The notes: generated by a model from the sequence alone, not told the origin. Shown: positions 1 to 11,339, numbered from the stretch's first letter. The stretch is DNA of 64,000 nucleotides from Plectrocnemia conspersa (GCA_009617715.1 VTFK01000265.1:1-64000); one strand, 5' to 3'. Made by a program: numbers and translations.

Positions 1-334
1 CAGCGAGATAGTTTTCGTGATTTATTGGGGGGCATCCCTTATACTAACATTGCTACCCCTGCCCCTGTTTCAAGAGCAAGCACAACCAACAGACAGCATT
101 TTTTCTGCCATTGTTATTATTATTTATTTGCACACGCGTAGCTTTTGATGAATAAATAAAATAAGGCTTAAAAATAGATTATTATCCAATTTGTTTCAGC
201 ACACGACCGAATTGCACGCGATCGCGACATATAAATTATACGCGTGCGTGTGCTTTTATTTTTATTTATTTTTTAACCCACCCGTGCACCCTTCCTTCTA
301 CGCTACCCTCTTCTCAGCAAACGGTTCTCTCGTG
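1..334. other. Non-coding, nothing recognised
   Basis: Mixed-composition sequence with T-rich runs. Short open frames here show no family motif. I see no gene or repeat. Confidence 0.5.
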
Positions 335-400
335 TTCATCAACATCAGAGGCTGCAGATCGATAGGTCGCCGGTTCAAATCCCAGGCCACTTCATTAATT
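335..400 (+). repeat. tRNA-like box B / possible SINE scrap
   Basis: A GGTTCAAATCC box B at about 372-382 sits in a short GC-rich hairpin context, like the T arm of a tRNA. No convincing A box or acceptor stem lies upstream, so this is not a functional tRNA. It may be a decayed tRNA-derived SINE or a chance match. Confidence 0.25.
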
Positions 401-839
401 AGGTTTTCTACGTTTTAGCTGGTAAAAAAATACACGATGGGTTCAGAATGATCCAGAAAAATGCGTAAATATTTTTTCATTTAGTATTCTTACTTCAGGA
501 TTATATAAAATATTCATAATCTGATACCGACTCTCGTCTGTTCCTGTCACATTCATTTCAGATACATTTTTACCAATATATTTTTAAATGTAGATTTAGA
601 TACAACAACACAATTACTTTCGCTATCATCATCGTGATTAGTACCTATTCAAAACTATTTTATTTGAAATTTTATAGTAAATTACCCCGAAAATTTATGA
701 ATGAAAGAAACTTGAATAGAATCACGAATCATCTGATTTTATTTCACACTACTCTCATTGACCTGAAGTATAATTAATTAACCTATCCATCATCAATATT
801 GCTTCAAATGATGTTTCTGGAGCAGTCTGTAGGTATAAA
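401..839. other. AT-rich non-coding
   Basis: No coding pattern, terminal repeats or RNA gene signature seen. Confidence 0.5.
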
Positions 840-1290
840 CGCGTGCGGCTCCCGCAGCTTTTAGTCCGCCCTCCCACTGGGATGTTTTCCACGTCTCGCC
901 GTAATTGGGCATATGAGCCTACCGGGATGCTGGATGCCTTCGTATAGGTAATTAAATAAAACTTCTTTGCGCTCCTCCTTGAAAATTCGCGCGTTATCCT
1001 CCAGCCAAATTCGCGAATCCTCCCCTTAAGCTTTGACGATCAATCTTTATGCGCTCGTTTTACGATGATGTTTTAGCGCTTCGAGACGTGCGCGTGCGCA
1101 TTCCTTGTTCTTCCGGGAAAAACTGAGGAACCGCCCAAATGCCGATAAAGTATAAATCCTACTTTATGCTTATTACATATTATATGCGTCGTGCGTGTGT
1201 ACCTAGCACATTTAAAAGCGCCAGGGGCTTGCGTGCGTAAACGTAAAATTGAAAACGGTTGATGAAGGCGACGGATTCGATACCAATGAA
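840..1290. other. GC-richer complex island
   Basis: Composition rises sharply relative to both flanks, with many CpG-containing words, and no frame stays open with a recognisable protein pattern. This is the first of many such islands in the window. Candidate conserved non-coding or regulatory DNA; inference from composition only. Confidence 0.35.
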
Positions 1291-1975
1291 GATAAGTGTA
1301 TACTCTTAAAAATAGTTTTACTTGTTAGCTTCGTACTTAATTTTTCAGCAATTGCTCTTCTGAACTACCGAATAAAGTATTTTTTGCGTGTTATTTAGGA
1401 TATTGTTAAGAGACTGAGAGTATTCAAAGAAGTCAAAGACGGGGCCTGGTATTCATATGCGTTAATTGGATGGCTGTATTCAAAAATATTCAGTGTCAGT
1501 AATAATATATTATAAGCAATTGGTGATGGCACCACTTCTCGAATTTTTCTCTATACTTTCTACTAGTTGCACTTAAATTTCTCCGCAACCATTTTTAAAT
1601 CTATTTTAGAGTTCAATCTCCATCTTTAACAAGATTTACAATTTGGATTGTTTGATCTAACACCTTTCATACGACAGTGTTTTTGAGGCTTATAAATAAA
1701 TTTTACAATGAATGCCTTTTTTTCAGAATACACACAAACTTTTTGATGTTCTCCTTTACTAACTTTAACTTTAAAGGCATGTGTGTATGTTATGCCTAAA
1801 ATGGTTTTACCATAATAGTCCAGAGGCGTCTATGTCATGCCAAATATATTTCGTATTTTTTGAAGCCATTTTAAATGTCTTGATAATAAATTTTCCAGTA
1901 TTTTATTTCATTAGTTACTCAAAGATACTTCAATTAATATATTATTGTAATAAGATTCAGTAATTCATAAAAGTT
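1291..1975. other. AT-rich non-coding with one weak dispersed repeat
   Basis: Mostly featureless. About 1520-1620 shares an ordered series of words with 9455-9545, including GCACCA, CATTTAAGTTTTCCCGCAA-like and TCTATTTTAGAGTTC, which suggests two old copies of one dispersed repeat. No coding content. Confidence 0.3.
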
Positions 1976-1979
1976 CTAA

Positions 1980-2535
1980 AACTAATTATAGTTTAAGAAC
2001 TTTCATTAGGTTAAGCCTAAAATATTTTTCTCAATAAGCGGAAGAAAAACTACAGACAGATCTTGCATATTGCTCCATAGTTTATCTGCACTTCGATATT
2101 ACATTATGTTTTAAAAATATAATAGCTATTTTAACCGATATTACTACGAAAAGTGCCACTCAAAGAATAATCAAACTGAATTTTGGTCAATAGAAGAGCG
2201 CAAAAACAATTATCACTTATTAGAAGTCAAAAGCAATACAATTTTAGAACTTTAATTAGGTTTTGTCCAAAATATAAACTTAGCCAACTCAACTTTTAAG
2301 GGAAAATAAACAGAAGAATAAGTATATACAGACGTGACATAGTTTTTCTACAATTCGATTTTACACTATGTTTTAAAAATACGATAGTTATTTTTACCGA
2401 TATTACTACAAATTTTTGATATGAGAGTATTGGTCAAAGTATATTCAAACCGAATTTTGGTCAATAGGTGGACGAAAAAACAATTATCATTTCTCAGAAG
2501 TCAAAAATTCACGTCAAAGGCAATAAAATCGTGTC
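1980..2535 (+). repeat. Diverged tandem duplication, about 250-bp unit x2
   Basis: Two direct copies, roughly 1985-2240 and 2235-2532. Shared landmarks in the same order are AGAACTTTMATTAGGTT (1996 and 2246), TACTATGTTTTAAAAATA, ACCGATATTACTAC, GAATTTTGGTCAATAG and AACAATTATCA. The offset is about 250 bp. The second copy continues into the left arm of the long inverted repeat that follows. No coding frame is shared. Confidence 0.7.
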
Positions 2536-2651
2536 GGTGCCGTTGCAGTGGGAACGCTTGGTACGATTTTATTGCTTTTGACGTGAATTTTTGATTTCTG
2601 AGAAAGGATAATTGTTTTTTGCGCTCACTTATTGGTCAAAATTCGGGTTGC
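2447..2651. repeat. Long inverted repeat, about 86-bp arms, 30-bp loop
   Basis: Left arm 2447-2532 and right arm 2563-2651 are near-perfect reverse complements with only a handful of differences, separated by a GC-richer 30-base spacer at 2533-2562. Transcribed RNA would fold into a long hairpin. The left arm is also the end of the second 250-bp tandem unit, so the hairpin probably arose when a further copy inserted or duplicated in reverse. It could be a foldback MITE, but I cannot define a target-site duplication. Confidence 0.75.
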
Positions 2652-3295
2652 TTCATAAGATTCCCATGCCGTTTGGACGAAGTACCGTTACACTAAAGAG
2701 CATGCTTTATCTCTTTCTTCGTTGCATGTGATACCACTCCCACTTTTATTTCTAAGGAATCGGCGTCAGTTCTGGATTGTTAAATGAATAAATTTGATTA
2801 GCCTACAATACCACTAACTTCATTCCATGATTTTACTACTTATGTATGATTTTTTTAAATTTTGTGCAGAATTTTAACGATATTTTAAATATATATAATT
2901 ATTATAGTCATTAATAAATGTATTCCTACTATTTTTGTTTCCAAAAGCAATCAAATATTTATATTTATTATAAGAAAAAAGCATTATTATATAATAAAAA
3001 TAAAATGGTAAATATTTCTTTAGAAACGCAGGGTAACACCCTCACGGTGTATGGCTGAGAGGCAAATAGTAGTGGATTCTAATTAGAATGTAACGGTAAA
3101 CCGTCGAGCTTGATATGGAATCTTATGATGCATTCGGGTTTGTTATGCTTTAATCTCACTCATTGTAGGTCACAATATTGTTATAATAAGTCTTAATATG
3201 AACGTTTAACTCTGGTCTAACTCAAGCAATAAAAATATGCGCAAGGGAGAAGTTATAACATATAAATAAAAATCGTTATATTGAAGCATCAACAA
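2652..3295. other. AT-rich non-coding
   Basis: A short GC-richer patch lies at 3025-3115. No coding or repeat assignment can be supported. Confidence 0.45.
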
Positions 3296-3480
3296 TCTAC
3301 GACCTGGCCGCATTAGTTTTTAGTAATTTATATATCAATCGATCATACCAAACAGTGTCGAAGGCCTTTTCTATATCTATAAGTGCCATGCCCGTAACTT
3401 ATTTTTTTAATATAAACTCTGCAACTCTAGTGAGCTGGTGTGCCGTCGAATGGCTCGATTCAAAAGCAAATTAAAAATTT
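3296..3480 (-). pseudogene. Non-LTR retrotransposon reverse-transcriptase fragment
   Basis: Read on the minus strand, one frame gives HSTAHQLTRVAEFI, a stop, then TGMALIDIEKAFDTVWYDR and LIYKLLKTNAA. This is the RT palm segment around the first catalytic aspartate (the LDIEKAFDTVWHDGL-type block of Jockey-like LINEs). One in-frame stop interrupts it, and flanking RT blocks including the YADD box are absent, so it is a 5'- and 3'-truncated dead fragment of about 60 codons. The clade is inferred from motif style only. Function when intact: target-primed reverse transcription of the element's own RNA. Confidence 0.8.
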
Positions 3481-4289
3481 TGAATAATTTCATTTACTGA
3501 AGGTAATAGCCTTTTTTAGATAAGCCACTCGAAGATTTTACTGAGCGTTGACAGAAGATCGATTGACAGAAGGCGATGGACGCATGGACGGATAAAAAAA
3601 TCGTCACGATTTTTTTCAGTAAAATGATTAAATTTGTACTATTCCCACATAGTAAACTTTTATATTATGTAAAAAAAAAAATTAAGATGTTTTAAAACGT
3701 AATTTAAAATCTTATCTTCATATAGAAGATTGCTTCGAGAAATATCATACAATTGATAAATATAACTAAACATCAAGTATATAAATATGTAAGTAATTGA
3801 AATCTACATACATACAAATATTTAGTGTTTCATGTATCAAAGTAATAAAGAAAAAAATTCGTGCGAATAAAAATATGTTGAGAACTATTGGTGTTGTGTG
3901 AATTACAATAGTAAACAATTAACTAAATACCATTTACAAGGATAGAGCGAAAGATTCGTTCTTTTGTCATTGCATTATTGAGTGTTTTTTTTGGGGTACA
4001 GAGTATATCTGAAATAAATGATATTTAAATAACAGGTAAGAAACCTAATTTTTGTGATGGATTCAATGAGAAAAAAGGTTAAATATCTGAAGGTCAGAAT
4101 ATCAAAGATCTACGATATACTACGCAGATCCTGGTGATTAATAAACCCTCTTGTTTATATCGTCATCGTTGTTAATCGATAGGGAATCATATTATACTCT
4201 GACCCAGTATTGCGGTATTTAGATTTAAAACGTAAATATCTACATATTTTGCACGACACTTTATTTATTGTGTTTGTTTTCATATTTTC
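3481..4289. other. AT-rich non-coding
   Basis: No gene seen. The A-rich run near 3670 and the TA-rich words are low complexity. Confidence 0.5.
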
Positions 4290-4650
4290 ATCACACGAAC
4301 TCACAGACTCGTGTGTCACGTTCTTTGGCAATAAAAGCGTTAAACCGACGGGTGCAAGCGCACCCGTCGTAAATTTTCTGACTGAGACCGCGACACGTAA
4401 TAAAATCCGGGAGCGGAACGGAAAGGAAGAGGTAATTATAACGACGTAATCCGTTTGCCGAATCTTCGGAATATTTGAACGACGCCGGTGGGTGGTGGTG
4501 TGCTACCTCCCGTCAGTCCTGTGGGACGTTTAAACGTCGCTGCTTTACAACGCGATGCAATCTCAGCGTCCTGGATGATAAATAGGAGTCGGATACGATC
4601 GCGGAACGCTTATAAAACAGCATTGAAATCGGCAATGCAAGTGACGTTTC
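4290..4650. other. GC-richer island with 14-bp palindrome
   Basis: CpG-rich stretch containing the perfect palindrome GACGTTTAAACGTC at 4525-4538. An open frame at 4210-4449 runs into it but has no family features and unconvincing composition. Candidate regulatory element. Confidence 0.35.
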
Positions 4651-4779
4651 AACATGTCTGATTCAGTTTTATTAAAAGTCAAATGTATATTTTGCCTGAT
4701 AGGACTTAAAGGCTTAAATATCGGTGGCATATGTTAATGGACTAGAGAAGCGATAATAAACCTGCGACCCACTAAGCTT

Positions 4780-5900
4780 TTATGTGCGGTCCAACATTCA
4801 TAAGCACTGTCAAATCAAGGATGTTTTTCGAATTGGCAACATTTTTTCCAGTGACAGTCAATTTGACAGCTGACAGCTGATTTGGGCTCAGTATGGTTTG
4901 CCATTTCATCATGAATAGATTTACGTCAAAACAACGCTTGCAAATTGTTCAAATTTATTTCGAAAATCGTGGTTCAGTTCATGAAACTACGAGCGCTACA
5001 TCCATTTTATGGTCGACAAAAACGTTCATCTGAGCAATTAATTTGAATAACCATAGATCGTTTTCGAACCACGCATACTCTAATTGATAATGCGCATCCG
5101 CAGAGACGTCGTACAGTGCGCACCGAAGAAGTTGTTTCTACCGTGTAGCGTAGTATTGAGGAAGACCCGAATTAGTTGATTCGCCATCGTACAGGGAAAT
5201 TGGGCCTGTTTCCATTTATTTTATGGAAGATTTTGCGGAAAGATCTTGGTTTACAAGTTTACAAAATCCAGCTAGTATGTATGTACAAAATTTTGTTCAG
5301 CAATGCGGCTCATTTTTGGTTAAATGGCCACACCAACAAGCAAAATTGCCGTATTTGAAGTGAAGAAAATCCACAAGCACAAAAAGTCACTGATGTGCTT
5401 TATGGGCTGGTAGAATCATTGGTCCATATTTATTCTAAAATTATGCCGATCAGAGCGTTACAATCAATGGAGAGAGCTATAGATCCATTATTTCTGACTA
5501 ATTGAATAGCATTAATGTGGAAGAGCTTTGGTTTCAATAAGACAGCGCAACACACCACACAGCGCGCGCCATAATCATTTTATTGAATTCGATGAGCGCA
5601 TAATTTTGCGTATTGGACCTACAAGATCGTGTGATTTAACACATTTGGATTATTTTCTATAAGAATATGTGAAGTCGCTAGTCTCCGCCTATAAACCAGA
5701 GACGATGGATGATTTGGAAGTCAACATTCGCCGCGTTATTGCTGATATACGGTCTCAGCTGATCGAAAAATTAGACTTCCAGATTGCGCTTTATTCAATT
5801 CAGTTGCGTATATCATATTTAAACACTAACGGCATATAATTATTTTACAAATAAAGTCAATACCATGGCCATTACCATAATTTTTGTGTTTTATATCATA
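4780..5900 (+). mobile_element. Decayed Tc1/mariner-superfamily element
   Basis: The start codon at 4911 opens MNRFTSKQRLQIVQIYFENR, the N-terminal helix-turn-helix of a mariner-like transposase often annotated as Tc3-like in insects. Homology continues in shifted frames: RRRTVRTEEVVSTV, then WKILRKDLGLQVYKIQLV at 5215-5275, then ILFSNAAHFWLNGHTNKQNCRI at 5285-5358. The segment between the last two blocks is deleted, and the first catalytic Asp of the SDEAHFWL block has become Asn. Later blocks resemble the final catalytic stretch and the PETxDDLExNIRRVIADI tail, again frameshifted. Several stops and frameshifts make this copy inactive. Exact TIR boundaries were not resolved; the limits are approximate. 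Confidence 0.8.
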
Positions 5901-6589
5901 AAGTTCTATACCTCTAAAAAAATCTGGAATTGATTTAAAGTCATTGCAACTACAACAACAAAAGTGCTGACAAAAGCATCATTTGAAATCTATTACATAC
6001 TCAGTAAATATATGAAGCCATTTAGTAACGGAATGTTTTAAAATAAAATATCAGAAATTAAGAAAATGCAGCTCTCTGCTCCTACCTGCGTTAGACGCAT
6101 TGAAGATCACAAATCATAGAAGATTTACAACATTGTAAATATTTTAGTTTGCTCTGGATTCAAGTACCGACATTTTAGAATCATCAGTGTTCAGTTTTCG
6201 TTAGATATTGGATATAAAGAATCAAACCAAAGGCACAGATTATCTCGATATTGTTAATTCATTTCTGAAAAAAAATAATATTATATAAACAAATTGTTTA
6301 TGCACCGATGTATGTCATTCTATGATCGGACCTGAAAAATGATTTATTTCAATATTAAATAAGAAATACAATTTAACAAACCACTGCATACTACACCAGA
6401 AAAATTTGTGCAGCTCGTATTTCCATAGTCGAAGTAGATTCTGTAAAGAAAACCGACATAAATTTAGTAAATTATATTGGGGCATAAGAAATTAATCACA
6501 ATTTTTTTTTTCACAAACGATTTTTTTTTTTACCATACCTTGCTGCAATGGCTAAGCAGAGAAAAAATCTTTACGGAAAGAGAACAATG
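5901..6589. other. AT-rich non-coding
   Basis: Nothing recognised. Poly-T and poly-A runs lie near 6500-6530, just before the hAT remnant. Confidence 0.45.
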
Positions 6590-7290
6590 AAATTTACAGA
6601 GAACTGAAGAATGATGGGTGTTGGTGTCTTAAAGCCTTTCTGTGTGACGTTATTGAAAAATTGGCGATCTCAATCGTAGATTACAGGGTGAAAACAAAAT
6701 CATTTCGCAAATGGCGAATAAATAATTAGTTTTTGAAGAGAAAATAAACTTATATATTGAAGAAATACAAACGCAAATGCTGCGTAATTTTCTAACCCTA
6801 ATAAAAGTTAGACAATATGGTATTGACATTTCAGCGGTAACTATATTATATTATCAAATTATTTAGCTACCCTTTCCAATAAATTTATCACTAGATTTTA
6901 AGATTTAAGAACAATCAAGAAATGTCTGTTGCTTATACAAAATCTCTAGCACTTGGAAATGAAAATATAGAACAATAAACACTATTCGGGTTTGATTTTG
7001 CAACGTTATTTAACGAAATCATTAAACTTGAAAACAATACAAATCTGGAAACAATTTTTTAAAAAAAGAGGGATATAAAGGAGTATGCTGAATTTTGGAA
7101 ATTGGTACATGAAAAATACAAGACTACATAGTTGTACTCACGTTGTTCGCCCTATCGTTTGTGAATCATCTTATTCAAAAATTGAATATGCGAAGAACTT
7201 GTCTAGCAATCGACTTGCTAATTTTCACCTTGAGAGCCAATATCAATCAATCTGATTTGTCAAAAATAGATATTTGTTTGTTTCAACATC
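6590..7290 (+). pseudogene. hAT transposase remnant (ZBED5/Charlie-like)
   Basis: Frames on the plus strand give KAFLCDVIEKL, then after a one-base shift GDLNRRLQGENKIISQMANK, then FEEKINLYIEEIQTQMLRNF. This matches the block of ZBED5/GTF2IRD2-type hAT transposases that reads LxxLNxxLQGKxxxIxxM. Further on, VRPIVCESSYSKIEYAKNLS and NRLANFHLESQYQSI match their C-terminal hAT dimerisation region, where CEQxFSxMKxxKSxxRxxLTDEHLxS is typical. Many stops and frameshifts show long decay. The BED zinc finger and termini were not found. Role when intact: cut-and-paste transposition. Confidence 0.7.
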
Positions 7291-8012
7291 AGAAATCACA
7301 TTTATTTTGAATAAACAAATAAATATTTGTGTATTTTTTTGTTTTTTTATGCGTAACATAGCAAACATCTGTATTTGGCCTAAAGAATCAAAAAGTTGAA
7401 TATGACAGGTTTAGAGCATTCATATGCACTATTTGAATACAATTTTATAACCAAATATACAGAATAACCACACCGAGAAATGTTTATTCTAATATAAAAC
7501 ACGTCTCATCAATCTATAGGTAATTTATGAATCGCGTTGTAAACACAATTTAATTGCAATTTTAAACGCAGTTTCAGTATTAATTAGTAATTAGTATTTG
7601 ATAAAACCAATTATCGTATACCTAATGTGGTGCCATTTGCACAAATAAACCCAATTTATAATACATATAAAATTTTACAAAGATAATTAACCTAAATAGG
7701 CATTGAATAGTTGAAGGATAAAATAAAGTTATTATGCATGTTAGTTTTTTATAATAAAATACACAATATGATTTTTTTTACACTTGCAAAAATGTATAAC
7801 TTGTATAAATTAACGACTATTGAACTATTCTTTCTGCGTTTATTAATGATGCTATTTAATTTTTGTTGCAATGTTTTAAGCTTTAAAACAACAATGGCAA
7901 TCAAAATAAAATATTCTCAGTTAAGCTAAATTATGCTTTATGAATTTCAGCTCGGTCATATTGCGATACTAGCAGTTAAAAATATGACATTAAATTTATA
8001 AAGTGTCAAATG
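7291..8012. other. AT-rich non-coding
   Basis: No coding or repeat assignment. The 72-codon open frame at 7711-7929 is low-complexity and rich in F, L, K, I and N, as expected from AT-rich DNA. Confidence 0.5.
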
Positions 8013-8700
8013 TGGTTCATTAAATTACGTTCTGGGAATTTTGACAATAAATATCTACGTAGGTTTTCCGTGGTGGTTGTTAGTGAGGATATTAGCGCTG
8101 CTATCAAAGCAGGTCTGAGATTAACAACATAAAAGTTAGCACAAAGGTTTAACGTGTTGCATATATCAGTTCACAGACATTTAAAATATAGGAAAGGTGC
8201 AGAGTATGGATATCTCATAAATGGCCTTAGGAAAATCGCGCAGCGAATCGCAATTTACCAATAATTTATAAGTCTAGAATAGAAAGTTTTGTTTTTGAGT
8301 CGAATTGTTACACGCGACGTAAAAGGCAGTGGATGGACGCCAATCAAGCTGCAATTCCAACGCCGAAAACAGGATTACACCCCAATAACAGAATGTTATA
8401 CATTAGGTGGGATATGAAAAACCTAATTCATTATAAATTATTTGATTGTAGGCAAAAAATTTCGACAGTTACATAGTGTGCTTAGTTGATTGGTTTAAAA
8501 GTGACTCAAACCGTAAAAAACCCTCTGTTTATTAATTAAAAAATGGTAATATTACACCAAGGCAGCGCTCGCTCTGACGTATCCGAGAAAACGATAGAAA
8601 AAATCAATGAATTTTCTTGGGAACTTTATTTTCATCCACCGTATTCTTCTGACATTGCTCCAAACGACTATTATCTGTTTTTAGGTAGAAAAAATATTTT
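8013..8700 (+). pseudogene. mariner (DD34D-like) transposase remnant
   Basis: From 8013 the frame reads WFIKLRSGNFDNKYLRR, then SEDISAAIKAGLRLTT, a stop, and KLAQRFNVLHISVHRHLK, matching the second helix-turn-helix of mariner transposases (WFxKFRSGxFD ... IAxxLNISHSTVHRHLKxLG). After degraded sequence the frame near 8335 gives MDANQAAIPTPKTGLHPN and RMLYIRWDMKNLIHYKLF, matching the KPGLHPKKVMLCIWWDxKGxIHYELL block. From about 8543 ILHQGSARSDVSEKT and WELYFHPPYSSDIAPNDYYLF match the last catalytic block, where HDNARPH and PYSPDLAPxDY are expected. The second catalytic Asp (DNA) is replaced by QGS. Stops and frameshifts make it inactive. It is a different family from the 4.8-kb element. Confidence 0.8.
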
Positions 8701-8764
8701 ACAAAAACAGATATAAAAAAACAGATAGAAAAAATATTTTACAAAAACAGATATAAAAAAACGA
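8685..8764 (+). repeat. 40-bp tandem duplication
   Basis: An A-rich unit beginning TAGAAAAAATATTTTACAAA occurs twice with a 40-base period, directly after the mariner C-terminal block. Probably a replication-slippage product. Confidence 0.8.
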
Positions 8765-9049
8765 CAAAAAAATTATTGCTTCTAAAATCTTCTTTATGAT
8801 TCATATAAAAAACAATTATAAACATATAAATAATAATTGTAGAAAAAGATGGATAATATGGTAAAAGCTAAACACGTTTTAATTTTTACTCATTTAACTC
8901 GCACTTTAAAAAACGTTAAGACGTATGGATAAACCTGATACATAAAAATATATTGATAAAGTTTTGGGGTTCAATTCGACATTATTTTTTTAATAAAGAT
9001 AAAAAAAATCCAGCTCGCCTTTTATTATTTTGCGGGCAGTCGAACAATG
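8765..9049. other. AT-rich non-coding
   Basis: Nothing recognised. Confidence 0.5.
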
Positions 9050-10560
9050 TTTGCTTAGGTTAGGTTAAAAATATAGAACTAAATTTGCTTTGTGTCAAGT
9101 TGTGTTAGGTTTGGTTAGGTTTGAATAAGTTTTGCAATGAAATATTTATTTTCAAGTTAAAACTTTTAACTATATTATATTTTCCTGTACATTTAAATTT
9201 TGCAATTTATTTTTTTTTTTTTTTTTATCTTTACTACGGATATGTCATTTCTTACGTGCTTTTTAAAATATTGTTAAGTGATCCTGCGTTGCATCGCAAT
9301 GGCGGCGAGTATTCAAATAAGACGGGATGTGCTATTCATTTGTTTGTTTGGTGTAGTGGTAATAACGGTTACAACGGCTGGATTCGAAAAGATTGAGCTG
9401 CTCCCGTGTTTTATACGTGATCTGTGTCAGAAGTCAGCAATATATTATATAAGGTAATTGCACCATTTTTCGGATATTCATATCGTAGCATTTAAGTTTT
9501 CCCGCAATCATTATTCAGTCTATTTTAGAGTTCCGAGGTTTTTCTTTTTACGAAATTCTTTAATAGACTGTTTTTACCTATATATTATATATGTACTATA
9601 GAACGATTCCACTGTGTATCTTCCAACATATTATTATTTTACCCTTGTAAAAAATAGCTATAAAAATATGAAGATTGTAAAAAAAATAACTATGAAAATG
9701 TATCGATTATACAATCACATTAATTTAAAATCCTTTTTATTCTTTCAACTTAGATTTTTCTATTAATAATAATAAAAAGTACATAACACTTAGTTTAACA
9801 ATGTTAGTTAGGTTACAAAATTAGTTAAATTTGGTTTAAAAATGTTTTGCGATTGTATTATATTTTTCTATGTGCTATTATTAAAGTCTATAATATTAAT
9901 TTATTGTTGTTATGCTTATAAAGTTAAACTGTTTTTTGAGGCTAAAAATAGACATATTTGTAAAATAGTAAAGTAGAGCTAAATCTATACAAGCTGGTCC
10001 GAATCTTAATATAGGTCAGGTTATTTAAAAAAAAATAGAGTTAGAATAAACAATAAGTTGTTAAAAAGTAAATGTCTGTTTTAAAAAGTTTTGTGATGAA
10101 ATATATGGTTTTAACTGCATTATAATATTTTATTATACGTTATTATTATAGCATACAATCTTAAAATGAATTGTCCCAAACATATTTTTAAAAAAGATGG
10201 TTTAAGTTTTTGAGCCAAAGAACGGTCGATTTTAAAATATTTTTACATATGAGTAGCGATAAAAATACCTATTCATACAATATTGGTTTAGGTTAGGTTA
10301 GGTTAGGTTTAAAAATAGATTTGTGTTAGGTTGGGTTAAAAAGTAAATAGTTTTGAATTATTTTAGCGATAAAATTGATCGTTTTACCTATATTATATTT
10401 TTTCTATATATTATTACTAAAGCCTTCGTGTTTAGTTATTGTTTTTATGCTTAAAAAGTAAATATTTTTTTATAAATAAGTCTGTTAGCTCGTATTTATT
10501 ATTATTTACTCATACAATTGTATTGCCATGTTAAAAAATAAATAAAATACATTTTTTGTT
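9050..10560 (+). repeat. Cluster of degenerate GGTTAGG-headed repeats
   Basis: At least four diverged direct copies of an AT-rich unit: about 9110-9240, 9805-9960, 10060-10165 and 10285-10470. Three begin after a run of GGTTAGGTT or GTTAGGTT; the one at 10060 has only GTTGTTAAAAAG. They then share GTTTTGYRATGAAAT-like, TTTTAACTATATTATATTTT-like, TATTATTAAAG and TTATTGTTTTTATGCTTA-like words in order. Spacing is irregular, so this is a cluster of decayed repeats and not a clean satellite. A tRNA-like GGTGTAGTGGTAATAACGG word at about 9350 may belong to a SINE scrap. Confidence 0.5.
10285..10310 (+). repeat. Short (TTAGG)n telomere-type run
   Basis: Four near-consecutive TTAGG units, the standard insect telomere repeat, lie in a longer AT-rich repeat. 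An interstitial run this short is not a telomere and more likely belongs to a dispersed element. Confidence 0.8.
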
Positions 10561-10615
10561 AAGGGGCCCGAAATTATTATTTGCCCAAGGCCTGAGTTTA
10601 CTTTCGGCGGCCCTG
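10555..10615 (-). mobile_element. hAT-like terminus (CAGGGCCGCCG...)
   Basis: Read on the minus strand from 10615, the sequence begins CAGGGCCGCCGAAAG and then AGGCCTTGGGCAAATAATAA, TTTCGGGCCCC. CAGGG starts and GGGCC-rich subterminal DNA are typical of hAT termini, including Tip100-like ones. The element would extend to lower coordinates, but I found no matching left end, so it is a partial or truncated copy that may include the GGTTAGG-headed repeats. Confidence 0.4.
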
Positions 10616-10810
10616 ACCCTCGTACCATGCTTTTTTAAAGCTATGAAAATTATATATAGTATGTGAAAGAACAAGTAATATAAAATAAATTTAGTTTTTA
10701 CAATGCAATGAATATAAGAGTAATAATTTGTGTTTCTGTGCTAATTTGTGCTAATTTTTTTTGTCTTACTTAAATCAGGTTTAATTTTTTTTTGTTTTGA
10801 ATTTTGGAAT

Positions 10811-10860
10811 ATTTTTGATTATCAGAATTATATTTATTTTTGATTATCAGAATTATATTT
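10811..10860 (+). repeat. 25-bp tandem duplication
   Basis: The unit ATTTTTGATTATCAGAATTA plus a few bases occurs twice with a 25-base period. Confidence 0.85.
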
Positions 10861-10889
10861 AATCGCAAATAATTTTTATTTGTTGTTTT

Positions 10890-11100
10890 ATGTTGTCGAG
10901 ATATGCATGTGTTGGGTAGCGTCGCTAGGTGGCATGGTCAGGTATAAAAGGTCAGAGATCAGCCGACTGAACCTTTTCGCATTCGGCCGTTGAAGTTTCC
11001 ACATCACTTTTCCATTAGACAGACGCATATGAAATACACACTATCTTTTACTTCTCGGAACACTGATGCAACGGCCTTAACAATATATAAAATGAGGTAG
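10890..11100 (+). promoter_or_regulatory. Candidate TATA-box core promoter
   Basis: TATAAAAG at 10943-10950 matches the insect TATA consensus exactly. It lies at the upstream edge of a CpG-richer stretch that contrasts with the AT-rich DNA before it. About 80 bases downstream a small frame starts at 11029 (MKYTLSFTSRNTD..., 23 codons, stop at 11098). That peptide has no signal-peptide character and no recognisable homologue. A TATA match by chance is likely in AT-rich DNA; only the composition step and sequence context lift it above background. Confidence 0.25.
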
Positions 11101-11339
11101 TTTTGTTTTAACATTAAATATATATGAAGAAGCACGCGCGCAATACCGCCACACGCGGTTAGGCCCAGTTTGAAATTATGTTAGGTGAAAGCATAAGTAA
11201 TGTTTTCAATTTAAAACATATCAGATGTTCACTGAATAGATATTTATTAATTTTCAAATATTGTAAAATATTTATACGTTTATTAGGTTTCAATATTTGG
11301 ATAAGACAAATTATTCTGTGATGTGATTTCCCGTAACAA

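Noticed and set aside
10285..10310. Telomere or subtelomere
   Set aside because: Only four TTAGG units, embedded in a dispersed repeat and flanked by tens of kilobases of ordinary sequence.
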